A stretch of DNA of 64,000 bases. It comes from Paenibacillus eucommiae. GTDB lineage: Bacteria; Bacillota; Bacilli; Paenibacillales; NBRC-103111. Both the position numbers and the translations under genes were made by a program. The first letter of the stretch is position 1. Each line of letters starts with the position of its first letter. Under the pieces are notes generated by a model. The model worked only from the letters and a program-made list of their open reading frames with translations, made no database searches and was not told the origin of the DNA. Below are positions 9,839-18,900 of the stretch, piece by piece. The stretch lies in contig NZ_JAGGLB010000021.1 of NCBI RefSeq assembly GCF_017874215.1, positions 124,001 through 188,000 of the forward strand, in the 5' to 3' direction.

Positions 9839-10729
9839 TTAATCGCAAGATTTTGTCAGTTGTACTGCTGTCTCCAGAAAGTGTTGGATGAGAGGAGAGT
9901 TGTTATCGGTCCGCCAGGCAAGGCTCATAGTTATTTGCGGTGCGCTCCCCCTGATGTTCATGAACGTAACATCACGAGCATGTAAATTGGATGTGGAGCT
10001 TGGCACGATACTTATCCCGAGTCCCGCGGCGACCAAGCCAACTACGGTTTGTATTTCTTTTACGTTTTGACGTATGTTTGGGCTAAAACCGGCTTCACGA
10101 CATTTTGAAACAATGTCGTCATACCAACTTGGCCAAACTTCTCTCTCTACCAAAATAAATGGCTCCCCACTCAGATCTTCCATGGACAGGGAACGGTGTT
10201 GCGCCAACTGGTGACGATTTGGAACTACTGCGACACATGTCTCTTGATGAACAGGCAGAAGGGTGAGGAGCCGATCGTCGACAGGTGTTCTTACAAAGCC
10301 AATGTCAATGTGTTTTCTATGAAATGCCTCGATTTGCATGGGGGTGGGCATTTCGTGCAGAATCAAATCTACGGATGGATACTGATCCTGAAATGCTCGA
10401 ACAATGTTTGGAAGGATATCGAATGTGGCTGATCCTACAAAGCCCAAGGCCAGCCGACCAAGCATTCCCTTCTGAGCCCTTTGCGCTACCGTCTTTGCCC
10501 GTTCCAATTGGATGAGAATTTGTCTGGATTCCTGCAAGAAGACCTTCCCCGCATTTGTTAACTCCACATGCCGTCTCGTGCGCTCAAATAACGTCACGCC
10601 AAGATCGTTTTCAAGTTGCAGAATCTGTTGGCTTAGTGGGGGTTGTGTCATTTGCAGTCGCTTTGCTGCACGACCAAAGTGCAGTTCCTCCGCGACGGCA
10701 ATAAAATATTCAATCTGGCGCAGCTCCAA
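9839..10729 (-). CDS. LysR family transcriptional regulator
   Basis: A 296-residue protein with the standard LysR layout. The N-terminal winged HTH is MELRQIEYFIAVAEELHFGR followed by AAKRLQMTQPPLSQQI. The type-2 periplasmic-binding-like effector domain covers about residues 90-290, with GFVGSATFDILP and GLVAAGLGISIVPS. It is divergent from the EamA transporter gene, the usual arrangement in which a LysR protein controls the exporter and itself from the shared intergenic region. The effector is not predictable from sequence. The gene is intact inside a region of decay. Confidence 0.93.
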   Translation of the reverse strand: MELRQIEYFIAVAEELHFGRAAKRLQMTQPPLSQQILQLENDLGVTLFERTRRHVELTNAGKVFLQESRQILIQLERAKTVAQRAQKGMLGRLALGFVGSATFDILPNIVRAFQDQYPSVDLILHEMPTPMQIEAFHRKHIDIGFVRTPVDDRLLTLLPVHQETCVAVVPNRHQLAQHRSLSMEDLSGEPFILVEREVWPSWYDDIVSKCREAGFSPNIRQNVKEIQTVVGLVAAGLGISIVPSSTSNLHARDVTFMNIRGSAPQITMSLAWRTDNNSPLIQHFLETAVQLTKSCD

Positions 10730-10765
10730 TCCTAAAACCTCCTCTGATTGATATGATTTGCGACT

Positions 10766-10780
10766 TAATAAGTTGTTATT
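10766..10780. promoter_or_regulatory. Candidate LysR box
   Basis: AATAA-GTTG-TTATT (10767-10780) gives the T-N11-A pattern expected for LysR-type regulators and lies between the two divergent genes. Confidence 0.4.
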
Positions 10781-10875
10781 TATATATTAGACAGTATTTT
10801 GGTTTCGTTGTAAAGTGTCGTTAACAAGGACATGTTTAGTGAAGCATGCAATCACTAGGGAGAAGGTTGTTTGGC

Positions 10876-11742
10876 ATGAAAGCTTTGATGACGATATTAT
10901 GTTTAGTGTGGGGATTTAATTTTATAATTATGAAATTAGGAAATGGTGTGGTCCCGCCGGTCATGTTCGCAGCATTACGTTTTTTAACAGGAGCTGTTGT
11001 TCTTCTTGGAGTGTGTGCTGCATTGAAAATTCCAATGCCAAATAAATCAGAATGGAAGTGGTATGTCCTCTGTGGTTTGCTGCAAACCACTTATTTCAAC
11101 ATTGCAATTCAAATTTCACTTAATTACATCAGTGCCGGACTTACTTCCATGCTGACATACAGCATGCCGCTATTTCTATCTATCATGGCTCATAAATGGA
11201 TTCCTGGAGAGCAACTAACGCTTAAAAAAATGCTTGGCATTGGACTGGGTCTATTGGGGCTATGCATGTCTATGAATATTGGGCTGGAAGGTTCCTCATG
11301 GGCGATACTACTGGCATTAAGTTCTGCGATTTCTTGGGCGGCCGCAAACGTGCTTTTTAAAGTGAAGCTAAAGAACAGCGATACCCTGAGCTATACGACC
11401 TGGCAGATGGTTATTGGAGCTGTAGGATTATTGATGGTGTCTTTTTTCTTTGAAAGCGGGGAAATGCAGTGGGGAGTTATGCCAGTTGTTTATATCTTGT
11501 TTGCAGGGGTTGTTGCCTCTGCTTTCGCATTTATGCTATGGAATCATGTTTTAAGTCATGTAGAAGCAAGTAAAGCGTCGATTTCATTACTTATGGTTCC
11601 TATTGTGGGTGTTATTTCAGGTTGTCTATTTTTAAATGAAGCTTTGGAATGGATGACGTTGGTAGGAATGCTATTCGTACTCGCGGGAATATGGCTGGTA
11701 AATAGGAAAGGAACTCGTGAATCGCCAGTGACGCGAATGTAA
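10876..11742 (+). CDS. EamA/DMT family transporter
   Basis: About 288 residues with ten hydrophobic segments and two EamA repeats (first repeat from about residue 1, GFNFIIMKLGNG; second repeat beginning near ALSSAISWAAANVLFKVKL). The second repeat ends with SLLMVPIVGVISGCLFLNE, a typical EamA pattern. Such inner-membrane proteins usually export metabolites or amino acids. The ATG at 10876 was preferred because AGGGAGAAGG lies about 10 bases upstream; an in-frame ATG at 10846 would add ten residues. Control by the divergent LysR regulator is likely. Confidence 0.9.
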   Translation: MKALMTILCLVWGFNFIIMKLGNGVVPPVMFAALRFLTGAVVLLGVCAALKIPMPNKSEWKWYVLCGLLQTTYFNIAIQISLNYISAGLTSMLTYSMPLFLSIMAHKWIPGEQLTLKKMLGIGLGLLGLCMSMNIGLEGSSWAILLALSSAISWAAANVLFKVKLKNSDTLSYTTWQMVIGAVGLLMVSFFFESGEMQWGVMPVVYILFAGVVASAFAFMLWNHVLSHVEASKASISLLMVPIVGVISGCLFLNEALEWMTLVGMLFVLAGIWLVNRKGTRESPVTRM

Positions 11743-11824
11743 TTTCGGAGGCAGACCTTTGGTGATTTCAGAGCGTGTTTCTTATCGCGGCAAAACCAAG
11801 AATTCCCATTGCCCTCCCCGTTTT

Positions 11825-12016
11825 TCAAGTGGATAGAAGCTTATGATAATGTTCATAATAAGAAGCAATAGCGGCATCCCCGGCGCTACATACGCCGGGA
11901 ATGATCGTCTGCCTTTTCTCAACGGGTATGCTCACGAACCACGCATTATAAGTGTAGTTGAAACGAATTGCTTCTTCAGAGAGCAGGCGACGTATGCCTT
12001 CTCTTTGAGCGTTCAT
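11825..12016 (-). CDS. Small coupled ORF behind tandem recombinases (63 aa, unknown)
   Basis: The ATG at 12016 overlaps the stop of the second recombinase in an ATGA, the same overlap type as between the two recombinases, so it is probably translated by coupling. The product (for example YNAWFVSIPVEKRQTIIPGV) has no motif I recognise. Tandem tyrosine-recombinase elements such as Tn554 carry a small third gene (tnpC), so a helper role is possible by position only. Confidence 0.5.
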   Translation of the reverse strand: MNAQREGIRRLLSEEAIRFNYTYNAWFVSIPVEKRQTIIPGVCSAGDAAIASYYEHYHKLLST

Positions 12017-12986
12017 AAGATTCGTTTCATATTCTCAACAGGGCTAAACTTCTTGTGCTGCTGCTTAATGTCGCTGCTAAATATTTCCACATAATAATCC
12101 ACCATTTTAAGCGATGCGTGCCCTAAGATACGTCTAAGAGTAAATGGGTCATCGCCGTTTAGAATATAGAACTTGGCCATTGTATGCCGGAACGTGTGCG
12201 GGGAGACTCTGACACCGGTAATGTCCGCCGCACAACCGTAGACCTGCATTTTGTCTTGCAAGGCTCGTGTACTGATTTTATCGCTATCAATGTTGACAAA
12301 CATGGCATCAGTCTCCAGGTCACCTCGTATGTCCAAGTATTTGCGAATGATTTTCCCGCAGGTTTGTTGAAACGGTACTCTACGTGCCCGTCCGCCTTTT
12401 CCATTTGTAATTCGAATCTCCGACTCTTTGAAGAAGATGTCACCTGTCTTCAAATTGCATAGCTCACTGATTCGCATCCCCCTTTCAAGTAGCACCATCA
12501 TCATTGTAAAATCCCGGTATCCAGTAAATGTCTCTTTATCCGGTTGCTCGAAGATGGAGACCACTTGTTCTTTCGTAAACGTTTGAATCATCAGCTTCTT
12601 GGCCTTGACCACAAATGGAGATCATTTACGATGTTCTCTGTCAGCCAGCCTTCTTCAAATAAGTACTTGAAGAACTGCTTTATGGCTTTGATTCGTCCGT
12701 TAACCGTATTGTCCGACCTGCGTTGGTCAAATAGATAGGCAATAAAATGATTCTTGATTTCGCGGATCGATACCGTATAGATATCAAACGTCACTTGCTG
12801 CGCCAGAAAGGCTTCTTTCATCTGCTTGGCGCTATCCTGATAGAAACGAAGTGTTAGCGGTGAAAGGTTTTTGGCCTTGCAATCGAGAATAAAAGAATGT
12901 AGCAGATCTTCAAAACTGAGTTGCTGTTTGGCCTTGCTTGGATTCTCTGCGTGTTCCAGTTTGTTCTGTCGGCGACGAACATTCAT
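12013..12986 (-). pseudogene. Tyrosine recombinase 2 of a tandem pair, frameshifted
   Basis: The first frame (12986 to about 12605) is the SAM-like core-binding domain, with LSPLTLRFYQDSAKQMKEAF and GRIKAIKQFFKYLFEEGW. The second frame (12612-12013) is the catalytic domain, with GMRISEL (Arg), HTFRHTMAKF (His-x-x-Arg), ILGHASL and VDYYVEIF (nucleophile Tyr). They join near 12605 with a shift of one base (TTTGTGGTC), giving one protein of about 323 residues. Start ATG 12986 overlaps the stop of recombinase 1 as ATGA. Confidence 0.8.
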
Positions 12987-13946
12987 TTGCCATTCACCTC
13001 ACTTTCTGTCAGCAGGTGAAGAGCTTCGGCTAAATGTTCGATAGGATTGAACTTCTCATGCTGGGCTTGCAAGTCGCTGGCAAATAATTCGACATACATT
13101 TCAGTCGTCTCGATTTGCGCGTGCCCCATTATGCTCTTGAGCGTGAAGACGTCGCCGCCATTTAACAAGTATTTCTTTGGCAAACGTATGTCGAAACGTA
13201 TGGCAGGAGCATTGAATGCCTTTAATTTTGGCAGATTGGCAATAGCGGGCAATCATCGTGCGAATGCCGCCAGGCAAAAAGGGCTTATTATCCAAATTGG
13301 CCCAAAGGGCATTATGCTCCAGATTGCCGCGTTCCAGCAAATAATGCTCCATTTCTCCCGCGGCAATACGTTCAATCGGAACCAAACGTGACTTCCTTCC
13401 TTTCCCATGGTTAATCCGCAGGGAACCCTCATCCAGTAAAACATCTGTGACTTGAAGATTGGCCAATTCTTTCAATCGTATACCGGTATCGAGAAGGGTT
13501 AGCATCATCACGTAGTTGCGTAATCCGGTAAACGTTGTACGGTCAGGCAGTGCAAACAACTGGTATAGATGCTCGTCGGTAAACGTGTGGGCAGAAGGCG
13601 GCTGTAGTTTAAATGGCTTAATATTTGCACCAAAGGGCTCGGCAATTCATCCTTCTTCACATAAAAGCTGAGCAAAGGACTTATAGATGTGCAGGTTACA
13701 ATTAAGAGTGCGTAAAGCGAGACCCTCGTCAAGCAGGCTGGGTAGCACCTGCTTTTTGAAGAGGGCAGGTGAGAGTTCCCGTAGTTGCAGTTCCAAACTA
13801 TTGAGATGCTGTTGGAGTTTTTCCAAGCCTTTGTGATAACGGCGAATGCTCTCCCTACTGAAGTTCCTGACTTTGCAATCTTGAAGAAATAACTGTACAG
13901 CATCGTTCCAATCCGAGTTTAATTTAAAGCTTTCCTTGTTTGGCAC
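12983..13946 (-). pseudogene. Tyrosine recombinase 1 of a tandem pair, nonsense and frameshift
   Basis: The GTG at 13946 has AGGGAGG 8-9 bases upstream. The core-binding domain continues to LLCEEG and then an in-frame TGA at 13647-13649; the paralogous recombinase has Trp here (FEEGW), so this is TGG to TGA. The frame goes on through AHTFTDEHLYQLF and GIRLKELANLQVTDVL to HTFRHTFAK, then shifts near 13175 and continues LLNGGDVFTLKSIMGHAQI and TEMYVELFASDLQ. Both defects would need repair for activity. Confidence 0.8.
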
Positions 13947-14010
13947 TTCGCATTTCCTCCCTATGGAGTTATGCGAACCAAAGCGGATATGCGAAGGAGG
14001 GGAGAGGGAT

Positions 14011-14169
14011 TCGTATAACAATCAGTTATACACTTTCGTATAACTTGTACGAAAAACCGGGTTATTTGAAGGATATTCGTGTTCCTCAGAAATCGCCGGA
14101 ATCCCTTGATATATAAGGGTTTTTGGGCATTTTTAAGGTCAGAGGTTTTCGCGGAATGGCTCGTATAAC
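14011..14169. repeat. TCGTATAAC repeats next to the recombinase pair
   Basis: TCGTATAAC occurs at 14011, 14036 and 14161, with an inverted GTTATAC at 14025-14031. The cluster lies just upstream of recombinase 1, where an element end and recombinase binding sites would be expected. No matching site was seen at the other side (11.7-11.8 kb). Confidence 0.4.
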
Positions 14170-14315
14170 ACCATATTCACGCTGCGCCGCTATCACAAGT
14201 CTTCTCCTAGCCCGCGGCTTAAAAAAATGTTGGGAAATTGGTCTTGAATTTATAATTTTATTAATATTTTTCAGGGTTAGGATATTTTATTATTTGGGAA
14301 ATCCGGAGGGTTTCA

Positions 14316-15183
14316 ATGATTAAGAAGATTTCAACAATTAACAATCTTGCCGTTTTTAAGGACTTTGAATGGGATAAGACTGTTTTGAATACAGATGGTC
14401 GACCTATACTTTTTGAAAAAGTGAATGTTTTGTATGGAAGAAATTACTCTTTTAAAACAACGCTATCTCGTATTTTACGAGTACTGGAAGTGGGTAAGAT
14501 TTCAGAGAAATATGAAAATCCAATTTTTTCGGTTATTTTTGATGATGGTACAAGCATCAATCAGAACCAATTATCCGAATGCAATAAAAAAATAAGAGTT
14601 TTTAATGAGGATTTTGTAAAAGACAATTTAAGTTTTATTAGCAATTCGGATCAAACAATAAAGCCATTTGCTATTCTTGGTGATGAAAACAATACCCTAG
14701 AAAAGGAAATTGCTGTACTTGAAAGTCAAGTTGGTTCAAAAGAAGAAGGCAAAGAAACTGGGCTGTATGCACATTTGAAAACTTATACGAAGGTGTATGA
14801 GGAAGTGAAAGCTGCTTATGAGCAAGTAGCTAGCACTTTGGATAGACAACTTGCTGAAAAGGCAACGGGTAGGGAAAACGGTATTAAATACAAGTTGGAT
14901 AGGTTTGGAGAACCAAACTATAACAGAACAAGATTGTTGAATGATATTCAGAATGTTCAATCCAATACATATACTCCTCTAATTGATGATAAGAAATCTG
15001 AGTACGAGCAGTTGCTTGCCGAACGAATCAAACCAACAATTCCACCTTCCATTGGTTTATCGCTTATGTGGGAACAGTTCTGTATCGAATCCGAAAAATT
15101 GCTTTCTAAAAAAATCGGTGAATCCGATAAAATCGCAGAACTGCTTCGTAATGTCACCTTAAATGAATGGGTGAAATTGGGAT
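14316..15183 (+). pseudogene. AAA_13-type ATPase (RloC/PrrC-like N-terminal part), 3' truncated
   Basis: ATG at 14316 with a CCGGAGGG site upstream. The N-terminus has LYGRNYSFKTTLSRIL, a P-loop-like segment of the AAA_13 family that includes RloC-type anticodon nucleases; the usual Gly before Lys is Phe here, which may damage the P-loop. A coiled-coil-like region follows (about residues 130-270). At about 15183 the sequence changes to a different gene and the frame then runs out of register to 15353. The Walker B and C-terminal effector part are missing. Probably the remnant of a defence gene. Confidence 0.6.
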
Positions 15184-15519
15184 GTGATTTACAAGCTGAT
15201 CAAGCGGGTAACGCGCTCCAATTTCCCGGTGATGGTAGATGGGATATTGGAATTATATCCAGTGTGGTGGGAGCATGGTCAAGAGGCCGTTCTCGGGCTG
15301 TGCTATTTCGGCATGGAAGAGTTTTCCGAGGTGAGCCTTTGGCTTCCGGGTAAACGCCAGATCGTTTCCCTTGAGCAGTTAGGGCATGACGGAAACTGGC
15401 AGGCAGCCGATTACATGACATCCGATCATCCGGATGGGGGGATTCGCTTAATCCTTAAAGGAGACAGCGTACCCCAGCATTTGTCATTCGAGACGTTTCG
15501 TCTGTGTGCTGCAGACTGA
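15184..15519 (+). pseudogene. 3' remnant of a glycosidase-like gene
   Basis: From base 15184 a different reading frame encodes about 111 residues, including FPVMVDGILELYPVWWEHG and EVSLWLPGKRQIVSLEQLG, ending at a TGA at 15517. It has no own start signal and begins exactly where the AAA ATPase homology stops. It looks like the C-terminal beta-domain of a larger carbohydrate-related protein. It could be the missing end of the gene whose 5' stub lies at 7283, but this cannot be shown here. Confidence 0.45.
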
Positions 15520-15862
15520 AACTCTGACGATATTCCAAATATGGGCAGGACTTAATCATACATTCATCGTCACCATCTCCCAATTAAGAGAGAGTGAAAC
15601 GAAAAGGTATGGCAAATGTCCTGCCTATTTATGTTTCCTATACTTAAATTGTTCTTTTTGAGCAAGAAAAGTGTGTTTCCTTTTTGTCTATCAAGTATCA
15701 AATGCTCTATATACCGCCTAGGAGTTATCATGTTACTCTACAGGTGTCCAGCAATATTTACTTTTTTTTAGTTGAGAGGAGGAGCGGAATCGCCATTTAA
15801 ATAGTTCCAGATTTCATGAATACAACTTCTTATGGGGAATTATTACTGACTGTAACAGAAAA
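15520..15862. other. Non-coding leader region of the SLH gene
   Basis: No gene seen. An 8-bp inverted repeat (GGCAGGAC at 15544, GTCCTGCC at 15618) spans 82 bases. TTGAGAGGAGGAG near 15773 is not followed by a usable reading frame. The promoter of the large SLH gene must lie here or slightly downstream. Confidence 0.4.
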
Positions 15863-15877
15863 AAGAAAGCGTTTTCT
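15863..15877 (+). promoter_or_regulatory. cre-like operator upstream of SLH gene
   Basis: AAGAAAGCGTTTTCT fits WTGNAANCGNWNNCW with one mismatch (A instead of T at position 2). CcpA control of a glycan-degrading surface protein would be natural. Confidence 0.4.
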
Positions 15878-15933
15878 AGTGGTGAAGTAGGCCTTACGAA
15901 TTAAAGCAAAACTACAAGAAATGAGGTTGAAAA

Positions 15934-18900
15934 ATGAAGGTTAGTAAAACGTCTTCGAAAGTTCTTGCGCTGTTATTAAGCTTTTGTTTGATTTTTTCTT
16001 CATTAGGAATGGCAGCTGGAAGCGCGGCAGCCGATCCTAACGTTCAGACAGCAGCGGATGCGGACGTCAAGGCTGATTCCGATATTGGGGGCCATTGGGC
16101 TGAGGTCCAGTTAAAGAAGTGGCTGGAAGCCGGATTGCTGCAAGGATATGGAAATGGCCAAGTGGCTCCAGACCGTCAAATTGCCAGAGGGGAACTGGTT
16201 GCATTGATCAACCGCTCCTTCGGATTTAAGGAGAAGGCGGAGATTCAGTTTACGGATTTATCTACTAGTGACTGGCAGTATGATGAGGTGTCCATTGCAG
16301 TGAAGGAAGGATACCTCAGCGGTTATGAGGATGGAACTGTTCGCGTACATAACGAGATTAGCAGGCAGGAAGCTGCCGTTATGCTAGAGCGGATTCTAGC
16401 GCCAGTTCTTGCAGGTTATGCAGATCTGAAAGCGGAAGCTGCCCCAGTCTTTACCGATGCAGCATCGATCGCGGCATGGAGCAAAGCAGCGGTACAGCAG
16501 CTTGCTGACCACAAGATCCTGGGTGGCTATGAGGATGGGAGCTTTAAACCGCTGGGCTCGATGACACGCGCTGAAGCGGTGACTATCCTTGACAGAGCGC
16601 TGGCATTGACAGGTGGTAACAAGTTAAGTGATCGAAGCTTCGATCAAGCTGGTGAATACGGCTCTGCTGATCAAGCGCAAACCATTACGGGTAATGCAGC
16701 TATTACAGCCAAGGGAGTCACTTTGCGCAATATGACCATCACAGGTGATTTATTGCTGGCTGAAGGCATTGGCGAAGGCGATGTAGTGCTTGATCAGGTA
16801 ACTGTAAAGGGAGCAACGACGCTAAACGGCGGCGGAGCAAACAGCGTTCATATTCGCGATTCCGTGTTGGCAGCAGTGATCATTAAGAAAAATACGGGCA
16901 CAGTAAGGATCGTACTGGAAGGAAGTACAACGACTGGGATTATTACAGTTCACTCTTCTGTTATTTTAGAGGAAACAACGTCGTCTTCTACAAGTGGCGT
17001 TACGAACGTTCGGATTACATCGGAACTGCCGTCCGGCAGCAAAGTGACTCTCAAGGGACATTTTAAACAAGTAGATGTAGAAGCATCTAACATAATTATC
17101 GAGCAGATGCAAGGCAGCATAGATAAGCTGATCATCCTGGCGGCGGCCAAAGGAATAGAGCTGAAAACGGAAAAGGATGCGAAGATCCTTCTTCTTGTTC
17201 TTGAGGCTATAGTTAAGGTTCTTGGACAAGGATCTATCGAGAAAGCAACTGTTAGCGAACAAGCGAAAGGAACAACGTTCGAAAAGCAGCCGAAGCTGCT
17301 GGAAGGAGCAGGTGCTCCTGGATCAGGATCGTCGTCAGGCTCACCTTCTACGAATACACCTAATCCTCCAGCTACAGCGGAAATTGCCTCTTATTCGGCA
17401 GTGAACGGTGCAATCACCGTTTTGTTCCGGACGATTCCATATGAAAGTCCTGTAATCAGTGATTTTGTAGTGAAACAGAAAATAAATGATGCGCCCGAGA
17501 CACTGGTGACAGCAAGCCTGATATCGTGGTCTGCAGCAGACAAAAAGGCTGTCTTAACCATTCCGGCTATTGCAGCAGCCTTAGAGGAGCAGCATGTAAG
17601 CTACCGTATTTCATATAAAGGGAGTACTGCCGTAAATTCTTCTTCTTTTGTAGTATCGGGAAGCATTAAGATTGTAGGAGACAGACAGGCACAAGCCGTT
17701 GTCGTTGTCTCAGCGGGAGCATCAGCGCAAATTCTAGATGCAGCCGACATGCTAACTGAATATGTAAAGAAGTCGACTGGAGCGGATCTGCCTAGAATTA
17801 CGGATCAGCAGCTTGCTGCTAATGAACAACTGTATAGCTCTGCCATCAAGATTTACCTGGGTATAAGCCGATCCGAGGATAAGGCGCTGTATACCGGGAT
17901 GCTGAAGGACATGGATGACGATGGCTTTGTAATCGATTCCAAAGAAGAGAACATCACCATTATGGGTCCGACTTCTTATGGAACGCAATATGGTATCTAT
18001 GAATTCCTTGAGCGATACGTAGGTGTACGCTGGCTGCTTCCGGGTCCTGACGGGGAGGATGTACCGCAAACAGACAATCTGTATATTCCACGGGGAATCG
18101 TTCAGGAAGAGCCTGCTATCATTTCCAGACAAATGTTTGGTCTGCATACACCGGATTTTAAATTCACAACAGCGGACAATACACTCAATTATGAGTGGGG
18201 TATCCGCAATCGTATGCATGATAGAATATCTGGTTATCAGCATAATATGTCGTATTTATTTTTTCCGCTGAAAGGCTATCCCGCAGAGAATTACCCAACT
18301 GAGCATCCAGAGGTATACCCGATGCGAAACGGAGAGCGCTTCATCCCGACGACGGAGATTTTGTGGCAGCCGTGCTTCTCGGAGCCGATTGCGGTGGAGC
18401 TGGCTATAGGTACAGTGAATGCCTATTTCGATGCCCATCCGGAGCAAACGTCGTTTTCACTCGCGGTTAATGACGGGCTGGGTTACTGTGAGGCTGAACC
18501 GGATCATCCGAAAAATCCTCATAAAATGAATTCAATCGGTTACCCTTACATGTCGGATATTTATTATGATTGGGTGAACAAGGTAGTTGAAGGTGTTCTG
18601 GAAAAGCATCCAGACAAATGGTTTGGTGTACTAGCCTATCTGGAAGTGAACGATCCGCCTTCATTCCAGCTGAACCCGCGTGTCATTCCTTATTTTACAA
18701 AAGACCGCATGGCCTGGATTGACGAAGGTATTCGTACCAAGGACCAAGCAACGATAGAATCGTGGAATAAAGTATCGACCCATTTAGCTTTCTACGATTA
18801 TGTGTATGGCACTCCGTATATGGTGCCGAGAGTGTACCCGCATCAAATGGCTGAGTATTTGCGTTACGGCAAGGAGCATGGCGTTATCGCCTTTTTCGCT

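Noticed and set aside
15544..15625. Riboswitch-like leader between GGCAGGAC and GTCCTGCC
   Set aside because: Only an 8-bp closing helix was found and no known riboswitch core was recognised in between.
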